The notes: generated from the letters alone by a model not told the origin. A DNA stretch of 24,523 bases from CAIJNA01 sp964516815 (GCA_964516815.1 CAZEXK010000022.1:1-24523); one strand, 5' to 3'. Counted from the first letter of the stretch, positions 1-9,049 are shown. Made by a program: numbers and translations.

Positions 1-40
1 GTAGGTCGCCGCCAACTTTTATGAGCTCTTTTTTTATACT

Positions 41-268
41 TTATTTACTTATAATATAACTAACTAGATAATCATCTACTAATTTCAACTTCAAACTTTT
101 AGTAAATCCATTATGTATTTTTATTAACTTTCTCATAGGAGAAAATACTCCTCCATCTATTGAATTTGTTGTGTTATCTATGGTGATATTTTTGTGATTT
201 TTATAAGTAAATAAATATACTAAATTTGTCATTAAACTTCTGTAAGCTGATCTAACTCTAATACAAAA
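41..268 (-). pseudogene. Transposase C-terminal remnant (IS256/IS1249-like)
   Basis: This is the 3' end of a transposase gene with no N-terminal or catalytic part. The frame is open from an in-frame TAG at 269-271. It reads a RSAYRSL block, then YLFTY, then the TTNSIDGGVFSPM segment followed by KIHNGF, and stops at 41. The pattern TTN-x-I-x-GG-x-FS followed by H-N-G is typical of the C-terminus of IS256/IS1249-like transposases, as I recall those families. The only ATG (230-232) is internal, so no functional protein is expected. The GC-richer bases 3-18 may be the IS terminus. A shorter, more damaged relative lies at 24469-24523 in the same orientation. The family name is tentative; that it is a transposase fragment is fairly secure. 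Confidence 0.7.
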
Positions 269-287
269 CTATTAAATATTAGAATAT

Positions 288-315
288 ATCTTAAGTAATT
301 TAATTAACTTAAGAT
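288..315. repeat. 9-bp inverted repeat, possible terminator
   Basis: ATCTTAAGT at 288-296 pairs perfectly with ACTTAAGAT at 307-315 across a 10-base AT loop. It lies downstream of the gpx stop on the minus strand and could end that transcript. There is no GC core and no good U tract, so a termination role is uncertain. It could also belong to the neighbouring IS scar. Confidence 0.35.
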
Positions 316-331
316 TATGAGATATTCATTC

Positions 332-428
332 TTAATCTTTTAAATCTGCTTGATTAAAATCCTCTGAATTAAAAATAGATTTTAAAACTTTTTTACTTCT
401 GGCTTAGCCTCTTCTTGTGAAATTGTAT
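332..428 (-). pseudogene. Unidentified frameshifted coding scrap downstream of gpx
   Basis: On the minus strand just after the gpx stop, one frame reads ISQEEAKPEVKKF and stops at 382-384. An overlapping frame, open from 403 to 335, reads KKVLKSIFNSEDFNQADLKD and stops at 332-334. A one-base shift within the shared lysine codons would join them into a single charged peptide of about 35 residues. The composition looks like a real protein tail, but I do not recognise it. It may be a decayed C-terminus left by the IS insertion beside it, or chance. Confidence 0.25.
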
Positions 429-905
429 TTATAATAATTTAGTTATATCATCTTGAATATTAAATGGTTTTGTAAATGGTGCATATCTATTTAGTACTTC
501 TCCATTTTTATTTATTAAAAACTTAGTAAAGTTCCATTTGATACTTTTAGTTCCAAGTATGCCACTTGCTTGTTGTTTTAAAAATTTATATAAAGGTATA
601 GCATCATCTCCATTCACATTTATTTTTGAAAACATATCAAAGGATGTATTAAAATTTACTGAGCAAAATGTTTTTATGTCTTCATTATTTCCTGGTTCTT
701 GTTTTGAAAATTGATTTGATGGAAATGCTAATATTTTAAAATTATTATCTTTATATTTTAAGTATAATTTCTCAAGATCTTCATATTGTGGCGTAAAACC
801 ACATAGACTAGCAACATTGACTATTAATAGTACATTATCTTTATATTTAGATAATTTTACTTCTTTATTGTCTATATCTATTACTGTAAAGTCGTATATA
901 TTCAT
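429..905 (-). CDS. Glutathione peroxidase family thiol peroxidase
   Basis: This is a cysteine-type GPx homologue that reduces hydroperoxides; bacterial members usually draw electrons from thioredoxin rather than glutathione. From the start used here it has 158 residues, the usual length. NVASLCGFTPQY carries the peroxidatic Cys35. The FPSNQF loop gives Gln65, and WNFTKF gives Trp124 and Asn125, completing the catalytic set. Cys81 (KTFC) sits where thioredoxin-linked members keep the resolving Cys. I chose the ATG at 905 because AAAGGA lies 7 bases upstream of it. The frame stays open back to an ATG at 1019 inside asnB, which would add 38 residues with a hydrophobic segment and overlap asnB by 37 bases. 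It is probably the last gene of a unit with asnB. Confidence 0.85.
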   Translation of the reverse strand: MNIYDFTVIDIDNKEVKLSKYKDNVLLIVNVASLCGFTPQYEDLEKLYLKYKDNNFKILAFPSNQFSKQEPGNNEDIKTFCSVNFNTSFDMFSKINVNGDDAIPLYKFLKQQASGILGTKSIKWNFTKFLINKNGEVLNRYAPFTKPFNIQDDITKLL

Positions 906-982
906 TGATTTATCCTTTGAATGTATGCTAAGTAAAACAATAAAACAAATAAATATTATTTTACTTATGATGAGATATCCTT

Positions 983-2764
983 TTAATAAGTCTTTAAATA
1001 CCAAGTAGAAAAATTCCACAAAGCATAAAAATGTTGTTTTAGTTTATTATTTTTGGCTTGAGTATAAATGTACTTTAAATAATCATCATTAAACAATCCA
1101 TGATGTTTATTTGCTTTTAAAATAGTATATAATAAATCATCTTTAAATTCATCGTGTAGCCATTCATTATAAGGTGAGTTGAAACCCTTCTTAGTTCTAT
1201 GTATAATCTCATCAGGTACATAGTTTTTAGCAACTTTTTTTAAAAGATATTTATTTGTATCTCCTAATTTTAGCTTAGCATCTATTTTAAAAGATAAATC
1301 TACTAAATTAAAATCCAAAAAAGGATTTCTAACTTCAAGTGAATTGGACATAGATATTTTATCAACTTTACTTAAAAGTGCATTACCTAGCCATATTTTT
1401 AAATCAATATAACTCATCCAGTCTAGTTGATTGTTTTTTTCTTTATAGGCTTTATATGTTGGAGTATTTTTGAACAATTGCTTTTTTTGAGAATAAGTAA
1501 ATATTTCTCCAAAACCATTATAAATAGTTTGATTGTTTAAAATTCTTTTTATGTATTGGCTTTCTTTATTTTGTTTATTTAAACTTGATTCAAAATTGTT
1601 TTTTAAGAAGTCTAATTGTTGAGAATTTAGAGAGTTTTTAAAATCATAATATTTATTAAATTTTGAATAATTATCATAACCTAAAAAAATCTCATCACTT
1701 CCTTCTCCCGAAAGTACAGTTTTTATGCCTTGTTTGTTTATGTATTTACACATATAATTAAGAGGTATTGAAGCAGGATCAGCATGAGGTTCTTCCATAT
1801 TTTGAAATACTTCTGGTATTGAAGCTATGAATTCATTTTGATTTAGTTGAATTTCATGATGCTTAGAATCAATACTCTTAGCTAAAAGTTTTGCATAGGG
1901 AAGTTCACTATATTTTTTATGAGATAGATATCCTATACTAAAAGTTTGTATTTTTTTATTTGACATTTTATTGTACATTGAAGATATCAATGAGGAGTCT
2001 ATTCCTCCACTTAATAATGATGCAACTTCAACATTTCCCATAAGTCTGTCTTGGACACTTGATAATAAAGTTTGCTCTATTTTTTTTATGGCTTCTTTCT
2101 CATCAAAAATACTTTTATGAGTGTTTATTTTATAGTATTTTTTTATACTTAGAATATTGTTTTCATAAATTAAATATGAAGAGGCTTCAAGTTTATTTAT
2201 ATTTGTATAAAAGGTATTGTCATTTATTGGAGTAAAATATTGTAAGTACTGTGATAAAGCTACTTTATTTAGCTTTGGTGTAAATCCAAGTGCTTTTATA
2301 ATAGGTGATATCATTGAACTAAAGATAAATTTGTTATCTTCTTTATAATAATAAAATGGCTTTTTACCATATCTATCTTTAGCACAAAAATATTTATCTT
2401 TTTTCACATCATAAATACAAAAAGAAAATGCACCATTTAACATATTTAGAAAATTTATGTCGTATTTTTGATAAAGTCGTAATAGTACTTCACTGTCACT
2501 AGAAGTTTGGCAAGTTAGATTTTCATTTTTTATTAATTGCTTATAATTGTAAATTTCACCATTAAAAACTAAAACTAAATCATCAAAAACCATAGCTTGG
2601 TTTGAAGAACTATGTAAATCAACAATACTAAGCCTTGTATGTCCAAAATAATTGTTATTGATGTTGTAAGTGGAAATGTTATCAGGACCTCGATTTTGCA
2701 TAATACTAGTAAGGTTTAAGATGTCTATTTTTGGTTTAAAGTTACTTCCTAAGATACCACACAT
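983..2764 (-). CDS. asnB: Asparagine synthetase (glutamine-hydrolysing)
   Basis: The enzyme converts aspartate, ATP and glutamine to asparagine in the cytosol. It has 593 residues, in the usual range for class-II enzymes. The N-terminal glutaminase domain (about 1-190) opens with MCGILG, whose Cys2 becomes the N-terminal nucleophile. It also shows Arg44 in GHTRLSIVDL, FNGEIYNY at 67-74, SSD at 88-90, and the KDRYGKKPFYY block. The synthetase domain (about 215-590) has the PP-loop LSGGIDSS at 251-258 and, further on, LSGEGSDEIFLGY, KVDKISM and EVRNPFLD. Its ATG shares a base with the stop of the upstream permease gene (TAATG), suggesting translational coupling. All key residues are present. 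AsnB-like enzymes can also amidate other acceptors, but nothing here indicates that. Confidence 0.93.
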   Translation of the reverse strand: MCGILGSNFKPKIDILNLTSIMQNRGPDNISTYNINNNYFGHTRLSIVDLHSSSNQAMVFDDLVLVFNGEIYNYKQLIKNENLTCQTSSDSEVLLRLYQKYDINFLNMLNGAFSFCIYDVKKDKYFCAKDRYGKKPFYYYKEDNKFIFSSMISPIIKALGFTPKLNKVALSQYLQYFTPINDNTFYTNINKLEASSYLIYENNILSIKKYYKINTHKSIFDEKEAIKKIEQTLLSSVQDRLMGNVEVASLLSGGIDSSLISSMYNKMSNKKIQTFSIGYLSHKKYSELPYAKLLAKSIDSKHHEIQLNQNEFIASIPEVFQNMEEPHADPASIPLNYMCKYINKQGIKTVLSGEGSDEIFLGYDNYSKFNKYYDFKNSLNSQQLDFLKNNFESSLNKQNKESQYIKRILNNQTIYNGFGEIFTYSQKKQLFKNTPTYKAYKEKNNQLDWMSYIDLKIWLGNALLSKVDKISMSNSLEVRNPFLDFNLVDLSFKIDAKLKLGDTNKYLLKKVAKNYVPDEIIHRTKKGFNSPYNEWLHDEFKDDLLYTILKANKHHGLFNDDYLKYIYTQAKNNKLKQHFYALWNFSTWYLKTY

Positions 2765-3675
2765 TAATTAAAAATCATTTCTATAATTATTAAGTCAAAA
2801 TAAAATATAAATAAAAACAATACTGTTGATAAAAATATTATATATGTAACTTCATATGGTTTACAATTATAAAGTGCTGATATATTAACAGTAGTAACAG
2901 CTAAAGGAACACTAAGTGATATGATAAGTATGCTTGAAATAAAAGAATCTAGGTCAAATATTAAAGCAAAAACTATACCAACTATTGGTAATAGTATGAG
3001 TTTAACAGCAGTAGTTGAATAATTTAGTAGCAAATTTTTTGATTTTAATTTTATGTCAGCTAAATATACTCCAAAAATTATTAATTGCAATACAATAGTA
3101 GCATATGCTCCCATTTGCAATGCTTGATCAATTTGTGGATGTATTGGTAGTTTTAAATAAGTATACAAAATAGCAATAATAGCAAACCATAATATAGGTA
3201 TTTTAATCATTGTAAGTAATGATTGTCTAAAAGTATATTGAGATTTTGCAAAATAAAATATACCAACTGTATATATGAAAAATACATTTGCTATATTTAT
3301 TATGCTTGTATAAGGAATACTTTGTTCTCCAAATATAGCAATACCTAAAGGAATACCTAAATTACCAGTATTTCCAATAAGTGAAGTTGTAATAAATATA
3401 GATTTATCTTGTTCATCATCAAATAAATATTTAGCTACTACTATTAAAATTAATAATGTAGTTGTAACAACTAAAAAATATATAAAAGGTGTAAGAATTA
3501 AATTGTAATTTATGGGAACTCTAGTTAATCCCCAAAATGTAAGTATGGGTTGTAAGAAGTAAATAGAAAATATTATTAATGTTTTATTATTAATCTCATC
3601 TTTGAATATTTTTTTAGCTATATATCCTAAAACGATGAAAGAATAAATAGCAATTATGGATATAAGTGCTGACAA
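2764..3675 (-). CDS. AEC family transporter (auxin efflux carrier/malate permease-like)
   Basis: This is an inner-membrane permease of 303 residues with about ten hydrophobic segments arranged as two five-helix halves. The start SALISIIAIYSFIVLGYIAK is typical of AEC proteins. Each half has a conserved polar break in a helix: GNTGNLGIPLGIAIFG in the first, and SLSVPLAVTTVNISALYN in the second. Known members export or exchange organic acids; the substrate here is unknown. The start codon is TTG (3675-3673), placed immediately after the TAA of the response-regulator gene with no spacer and no good Shine-Dalgarno, so expression probably depends on the upstream gene. No in-frame ATG near the start preserves the first helix. 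Its stop overlaps the asnB start. Confidence 0.85.
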   Translation of the reverse strand: MSALISIIAIYSFIVLGYIAKKIFKDEINNKTLIIFSIYFLQPILTFWGLTRVPINYNLILTPFIYFLVVTTTLLILIVVAKYLFDDEQDKSIFITTSLIGNTGNLGIPLGIAIFGEQSIPYTSIINIANVFFIYTVGIFYFAKSQYTFRQSLLTMIKIPILWFAIIAILYTYLKLPIHPQIDQALQMGAYATIVLQLIIFGVYLADIKLKSKNLLLNYSTTAVKLILLPIVGIVFALIFDLDSFISSILIISLSVPLAVTTVNISALYNCKPYEVTYIIFLSTVLFLFIFYFDLIIIEMIFN

Positions 3676-4860
3676 TTATTCTACAAATTTAGGTTTTGGT
3701 TTTAATGCATTGATTTGATTTTGAGCAGTTATTAAGTTTCCTTTTAAGTGATCATTTTCTTTTGATATTGATTGTACTTTACTTACTAACGCAGCTCTTT
3801 TATCTTTTTCATTATCAATAATTCCAGAAAGCTTTGCTTTTAGAGTTAATATTTCATCTTCATAATACTGTACTTGTTTACCTAGATCTGAGTTTTTAAT
3901 TCTTTCATCTTTTAGAATTTTTTTAAGTATTTTTTCATTTTTTTCTAAACTTACAGATAAAGGAGATTGATTTGAAAACTTAGATAATTCTTTTATCTTT
4001 CTAGTTAAAGACAATACTTTTTGTTTTTGTTCCATGATATTTACTTTTACTTGTTGTAAAGTTTGAGTTCTCTCTTGCTCTTCGTCATCTGCTAAAAAAC
4101 CAATAGATATATATCCGTCTATGAGTCCTGTATCCGAATTTTTTTGAGGAATTGCGGTTGTTCTTAGGTGGAATTTTTCATCTTCTTGACTTAAAAATTT
4201 TAACTTACCTTTCCATGTTTTATCGCTTTTAATATGTGCGTTAAGTTCTGCGTAATTTTTAACTTTTGAATCAGGATGAATAATATCTGACAATTGTTTA
4301 TTTAGTAATTCTTCTTGTGTATATAAACTAATATCTTGAAAAAATTCATTTGCATACGTTATTTTGTCATCATTATCTACTTTTATGATTGGAGAAATAG
4401 TATTTATCAAATCCATATATTCACTTAATTCTACTTCTTTTTGTATGATTAATTTTTGATTTTTTTTGATTTGACAGAATTTCTCTACGTTTGTAAGTAA
4501 TTTTTTCGCATCAATTGGTTTGAGAGAATATCCTGAAACATTTACTTTAATAGCTTCCATCAAATAATTAGCTTCACCATGAGCTGTTGCCATTATTACA
4601 GGAATATCGTCGTTTAATTCTCGTATTTGTTTCACCATAGCTAGACCATCTAAATTTGGCATATTAATATCACTAATAATAATATCAAATTCGATTTTAC
4701 TTGTGTATTCTTTGTATTTGTCAACACCAATTTGACCATCTTCGCATATGATAACTTCATTAAAAATTTTTTTTAAAATATTGCCTAATGAAGTTCGTAT
4801 TGAAACGTCATCTTCAACATATAAAACATTTAAAGTTTTTAAAAAGTCTTTGTTCAACAT
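3676..4860 (-). CDS. Response regulator with receiver, PAS and coiled-coil regions
   Basis: This is a 394-residue signalling protein. Residues 10-125 form a receiver domain with the acidic pair Asp17/Asp18, phospho-acceptor Asp64 in IISDINMP, Thr92 in MATAH and Lys114 in YSLKPID, so it should be phosphorylatable. Residues 145-260 form a PAS domain (KVDNDDKITYANEFFQDI, then ELLNKQLSDIIHP). From about 262 on the protein is charged heptad-like coiled coil. There is no HTH, GGDEF, EAL or kinase catalytic domain, so output is probably by protein contact. No histidine kinase is adjacent. AAGGA (4868-4872) and a TATAAT -10 (4890-4895) mark it as first gene of the minus-strand unit. Its sensor and target are unknown. 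Confidence 0.85.
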   Translation of the reverse strand: MLNKDFLKTLNVLYVEDDVSIRTSLGNILKKIFNEVIICEDGQIGVDKYKEYTSKIEFDIIISDINMPNLDGLAMVKQIRELNDDIPVIMATAHGEANYLMEAIKVNVSGYSLKPIDAKKLLTNVEKFCQIKKNQKLIIQKEVELSEYMDLINTISPIIKVDNDDKITYANEFFQDISLYTQEELLNKQLSDIIHPDSKVKNYAELNAHIKSDKTWKGKLKFLSQEDEKFHLRTTAIPQKNSDTGLIDGYISIGFLADDEEQERTQTLQQVKVNIMEQKQKVLSLTRKIKELSKFSNQSPLSVSLEKNEKILKKILKDERIKNSDLGKQVQYYEDEILTLKAKLSGIIDNEKDKRAALVSKVQSISKENDHLKGNLITAQNQINALKPKPKFVE

Positions 4861-4979
4861 ACAATATTCCTTGGGGTTTAATTAGGTGGATTATATCTAA
4901 AATATACTTACATATTTTTATACTAGTATATTTATGTATAGTGCTTTTAAATAAAGTTTAAGATATAATTGCAATTACA
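4861..4979. promoter_or_regulatory. Divergent promoter region between response regulator and metH
   Basis: The 119-base gap holds two outward promoters. On the minus strand, the -10 TATAAT at 4890-4895 precedes an AAGGA (4868-4872) and the response-regulator ATG. On the plus strand, TTTAAGATATAAT ends at 4969, eleven bases before the metH ATG; its -10 is 4964-4969. The plus side has no Shine-Dalgarno. I see no cobalamin riboswitch in the gap, which is too short for one with such a short metH leader. Confidence 0.6.
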
Positions 4980-7900
4980 ATGAAGAACAAAATATTAAAC
5001 ATAATCAAAAATAGACCACTTATAATAGATGGTGCTATGGGAACGCAATTACAAAATATGCAAATAGCTAGTAAATACTGGTTGGATGAAAATAATAAAG
5101 ACCAAGAAGGTTGTAATGAACTTTTAAATGCAACAAGTCCAAGTATAATAGAACAAATACACGAATCATACGCTAAAGCTGGTGCTGATATGATTAAAAC
5201 TAATACCTTTGGATCTATGGATTGGGTATTGGATGAATATGATATGGGGCATAGATCCTATGAACTTTCAAAATTAGGCGCACAACATGTTAAAAAAATA
5301 TGTGATAAATATAGTACTCAAGAGAAACCTAGATTTGTATTAGGTTCTGTTGGACCTGGTACTAAGTTACCTTCTTTAAAACATATTGATTATGACACTA
5401 TGTATAATGGATATCAAACCATGGCAAAAGGATTAATTGATGGTGGGGTTGATGTATTTTTACTTGAAACTTGTCAAGATCCGTTGCAAATAAAAGCAGC
5501 TATTCATGCTATACAAGATATAAATAAAAATATTCCTATTATGGTTAGTGTAACTATTGAGCTTAGTGGTACTATGCTAATAGGAACAGATGCTCAAACA
5601 ATAGTAACAATTTTAGAGCCGTTTGATTTGCTTTCTGTAGGATTTAATTGTGGTACGGGACCAGAACAAGTTAAAAAACATATTGAAGTTTTAAGTGATA
5701 ATTGTAATAAATTATTATCTGTACATTCAAATGCCGGCTTGCCACAAAATATAGGTGGAAAGTCATTTTATCCTATGGATGAAAATGAATTTACTGACAT
5801 TCAAAAAACATTTTTAGATTTTCATGGAGTTAGTTTTTTAGGTGGATGTTGTGGTACAACACCTTTGCACATAAAAAACTTAGTAAATGAAACACAAAAT
5901 ATAAAACCAAAAGCACCAATTGGATCTTGTGAAACATCCTTAGCTTCATTATTTCAAAGTGTAAGTTTAAAACAAGAACCAGCTCCACTTTTAATAGGAG
6001 AACGTTCAAATGCTACAGGATCTAAGGCTTTTAGAGAACTTTTAAAAGCTGAGGATTTTGAAGGTACTTTAAGTGTAGGACAAGAGCAGGTACGTTCAGG
6101 TGCTCACGTAATTGATGTTAGTGTAGGATTTGCTGGACGTGATGAAACTGTTGATATGGAAAAAGTAGCATCAATCTATGCTCAAAAAATATCTCTTCCT
6201 TTAATGCCTGATTCTACACAAATACCAGCACTTATTCAATCTTTAAAATTAATAGGTGGAAAGCCTATTTTAAATTCTGTTAACCTTGAAGATGGAATTG
6301 AACGATTTGATGAGATATGTTCTTTAGCTAAAAAGTTTGGTACTTCTTTAGTATGTTTGGTTATTGATGAAGTTGCAATGGCTAAAACTAAAGCTGATAA
6401 AGTAAAAATTGCAGAACGTATTTATGATAGAGCAGTAAATTTACATAAAATAAATCCTGAAGATTTAGTTTTTGATATGTTGGTGTTTACAATTGGTTCA
6501 GGAGATGAAGAATATCGTACAGCAGGTATAGAAACTATTGAAGCTATAAGAGAATTTACAGCCATGCATCCAGAAGTTTCTACTACTCTTGGACTTTCTA
6601 ATATCTCATTTGGTCTTGATAGTAAAGCTAGAGTTTATTTAAATTCTATATTTTTACATCATTGTATTGATGCTGGTTTAAGTTCTGCTATTGTAAATGT
6701 AAAACATTTAGTACCTAGAAATAAAATGAGAGAATCGGATATAAAAGCTTGTGAAGATTTACTTTTTAATAAAACAGATCAAGGGGATCCTTTGTTTGCT
6801 TTTATTGATCACTTTAGTGATATAGAAGCTGTAGCCCAACAAAGCGATGAGCAATACAATGAATTAACTCCTAAGGCAAAGGTTGAAAAGCTTTTACTTG
6901 ATGGAGATAAAACAAGACTTTTACCTTTAGCTCTTGAATTACAAGGAGATTTAGTTCAAGCTGATGTAATTGTAAATGAATGGCTTATTGATGGTATGAA
7001 AATTATTGGTGAGTTATTTGGTAGTGGACAAATGCAATTACCTTTTGTTTTACAAAGTGCGGAAACAATGAAAGCTTGTGTTGATGTACTGAACCCATAT
7101 TTACCAAAGGTACAAAAAGAAATTGATACAACATTAATTATTGGTACAGTAAAAGGTGATGTTCATGATGTGGGTAAAAATTTGGTTGATATTATATTAT
7201 CAAACAATGGATTTAAAGTAGTAAATATAGGTATAAAAGTTACTATTGATCAATTTATTAAAAGTGCAAATGAAAACAATGCAATAGCAATAGGAATGAG
7301 TGGTCTACTTGTAAAATCAACCAACGAGATGAAGTCTAATATGCAAAAACTAAGTGATGCTGGTATATTATTGCCAATACTCTTAGGAGGTGCTGCACTT
7401 ACCAAGCCATTTGTAGATGATTTTTGTAGACCTTATTATAGTGGTCCTATATTTTATTGTAGAGATGCCTTTGATGGTGTTTTAGCAATGCAAAGATTAG
7501 AAGCCTGCAATGGGGATTATTCTAATTTGAATACAGAAATGCCTGCTGATTTAATCAAAATTGATGAAAGTTTGAAAGTTAAAAAGGTAGTTTTTGATAA
7601 AAATATTCATACAGTGTCACATTTGCATAATCACAAAAATTACAAAGCACCATTTATGGGAAGAAAAGTATTAGTAGCGCCTAGTAAATATGAAAATAAA
7701 CAATATAATTTTAATGAAGAACTAGCTTTTTCATGGATAAATCATAGAGTTTTATTTAGACAAAGATGGGGTTACAAAAAAGGTAAGATGTCAGTACAAG
7801 ACTTTAAGACACAAGAAGAAGAACTTGTTTGGCCTTTATATGAACAATTAAAACAAGAATTTATCTCTAAAAAAATATTTAGTCCTATAGCTTTGTATGG

Positions 7901-8450
7901 ATATTTTTATTGTAAAAGTGAAGATACTAAATTACATATTTATGATGAACAAAAACAAAATATAATAAGTACTTTTGACTTTCCTAGACAAGGTAAAAAA
8001 CCACATAGATGTTTGGCAGATTTTTTTAAAAAAGATGACTTTGATGTAATAGCTCTTACTTTTGCATCTGCTGGGCACAATATAAGCGCTTATGAAAAAG
8101 AATTATACGATAAGGGTGAGTTTAGTAAATATTACTCAGCTCATGGTTTAGGAGTTGAATTAGCAGAAGCTATGGCTGAAATTTTACACAAGCAAGTTAG
8201 ACTTGATTTAAATGTAACTTCAAAAGAAAAACCAAGCTTAAATGATGTTCAAATGAAACAATATCAAGGATGTAGATATTCTCCAGGATATGCAGCTTGT
8301 CCTGATTTAGCACAAAATAGACAGATATTTGATTTATTAAAACCAGAAGATTTTGATATGCAATTAAGCGAAACATATCAAATACATCCAGAGCAAAGTA
8401 CTGTTGCTATAGTTGTAGTAAATGATGAGGCAAGTTATTTTAATATTTAG
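4980..8450 (+). CDS. metH: Cobalamin-dependent methionine synthase
   Basis: MetH transfers the methyl group of methyl-tetrahydrofolate to homocysteine through cobalamin. At 1156 residues it is full length with all modules. The homocysteine domain (1-310) has zinc ligands Cys224 in GFNCGTG and Cys290/Cys291 in GGCCGTTP. A pterin-binding domain (about 330-600) opens with LLIGERSNATGSKAFRELL. The B12 cap (about 630-710) is followed by the B12 domain with GDVHDVGKN, His729 being the cobalt ligand. The AdoMet reactivation domain has RWGY at 929-932 and RYSPGYAACPD near 1099-1109. The start is odd: the -10 ends only 10 bases before the ATG and no Shine-Dalgarno is visible, suggesting a leaderless mRNA. 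The pentapeptide gene begins 8 bases after the stop. Confidence 0.96.
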   Translation: MKNKILNIIKNRPLIIDGAMGTQLQNMQIASKYWLDENNKDQEGCNELLNATSPSIIEQIHESYAKAGADMIKTNTFGSMDWVLDEYDMGHRSYELSKLGAQHVKKICDKYSTQEKPRFVLGSVGPGTKLPSLKHIDYDTMYNGYQTMAKGLIDGGVDVFLLETCQDPLQIKAAIHAIQDINKNIPIMVSVTIELSGTMLIGTDAQTIVTILEPFDLLSVGFNCGTGPEQVKKHIEVLSDNCNKLLSVHSNAGLPQNIGGKSFYPMDENEFTDIQKTFLDFHGVSFLGGCCGTTPLHIKNLVNETQNIKPKAPIGSCETSLASLFQSVSLKQEPAPLLIGERSNATGSKAFRELLKAEDFEGTLSVGQEQVRSGAHVIDVSVGFAGRDETVDMEKVASIYAQKISLPLMPDSTQIPALIQSLKLIGGKPILNSVNLEDGIERFDEICSLAKKFGTSLVCLVIDEVAMAKTKADKVKIAERIYDRAVNLHKINPEDLVFDMLVFTIGSGDEEYRTAGIETIEAIREFTAMHPEVSTTLGLSNISFGLDSKARVYLNSIFLHHCIDAGLSSAIVNVKHLVPRNKMRESDIKACEDLLFNKTDQGDPLFAFIDHFSDIEAVAQQSDEQYNELTPKAKVEKLLLDGDKTRLLPLALELQGDLVQADVIVNEWLIDGMKIIGELFGSGQMQLPFVLQSAETMKACVDVLNPYLPKVQKEIDTTLIIGTVKGDVHDVGKNLVDIILSNNGFKVVNIGIKVTIDQFIKSANENNAIAIGMSGLLVKSTNEMKSNMQKLSDAGILLPILLGGAALTKPFVDDFCRPYYSGPIFYCRDAFDGVLAMQRLEACNGDYSNLNTEMPADLIKIDESLKVKKVVFDKNIHTVSHLHNHKNYKAPFMGRKVLVAPSKYENKQYNFNEELAFSWINHRVLFRQRWGYKKGKMSVQDFKTQEEELVWPLYEQLKQEFISKKIFSPIALYGYFYCKSEDTKLHIYDEQKQNIISTFDFPRQGKKPHRCLADFFKKDDFDVIALTFASAGHNISAYEKELYDKGEFSKYYSAHGLGVELAEAMAEILHKQVRLDLNVTSKEKPSLNDVQMKQYQGCRYSPGYAACPDLAQNRQIFDLLKPEDFDMQLSETYQIHPEQSTVAIVVVNDEASYFNI

Positions 8451-8458
8451 GAATAATT

Positions 8459-9049
8459 ATGAACAATGATAATTTTACAAACAATGATTATTACGATGAT
8501 AGTTTTGATGATATTAATATAGTAAATGAAAAAATAAGTGATATTAAATTTGATGATTGTATCTTTGAAAATTGTAATTTTAATAAAAGTATAATTTCAC
8601 ATTGTAAGTTTGTAGAATGTACTTTTATAAATTGCGATTTATCTTTACTTAATGTAATTCATAGCGTTTTTAATGATGTCAAAATTAAAAATTGTAAGGC
8701 CATAGGTATAAACTGGTACAAAGCAGATGACAATAATTTTGAACTTTCTTTTCATGACTCAAATATAACTATGTCATCTTTTTCACAAAGAGATCTCAAG
8801 CATATAAGTATAATCGATTGTATAGCACATGATGTTGATTTTACTAATGCAAATTTACAAAATGCAAACTTTAAAAATACAGATTTAAAAGGTTCAATAT
8901 TTTCACAAAGCAATCTAAAAAATACAGATTTAACTTATGCAAAAAATTATATGATTGACCCAAATGCAAATTATTTGAAAGATACTAAAGTTTCTATGAT
9001 TGAAGCTACATCATTTTTACAGTTTTTAGGTTTAAAAATTAGGAAATAA
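8459..9049 (+). CDS. Pentapeptide-repeat protein
   Basis: The product has 196 residues, no signal peptide and no membrane segment. After an acidic start (Asp/Asn-rich, 1-25) the chain follows A(D/N)LxN-like five-residue periodicity: DDCIFENCNFNKS, HCKFVECTFINCDLS, then VDFTNANLQNANFKNTDLKG and SNLKNTDLTYA. Such sequences fold as a right-handed square beta-helix. The tail, with DPNANYLKDTKVS and a hydrophobic ATSFLQFLGLKI helix, resembles the end of Qnr-like and related pentapeptide proteins. Some relatives bind DNA gyrase, but nothing here proves that role. AGGA overlapping the metH TAG serves as the ribosome site, so it is cotranscribed with metH; a functional link to methionine synthesis is not evident. 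The cellular role is unknown. Confidence 0.8.
   Translation: MNNDNFTNNDYYDDSFDDINIVNEKISDIKFDDCIFENCNFNKSIISHCKFVECTFINCDLSLLNVIHSVFNDVKIKNCKAIGINWYKADDNNFELSFHDSNITMSSFSQRDLKHISIIDCIAHDVDFTNANLQNANFKNTDLKGSIFSQSNLKNTDLTYAKNYMIDPNANYLKDTKVSMIEATSFLQFLGLKIRK

Noticed and set aside
4861..4979. A cobalamin or SAM riboswitch upstream of metH
   Set aside because: The gap is 119 bases, shared by a divergent promoter, and the metH leader appears to be only a few bases.
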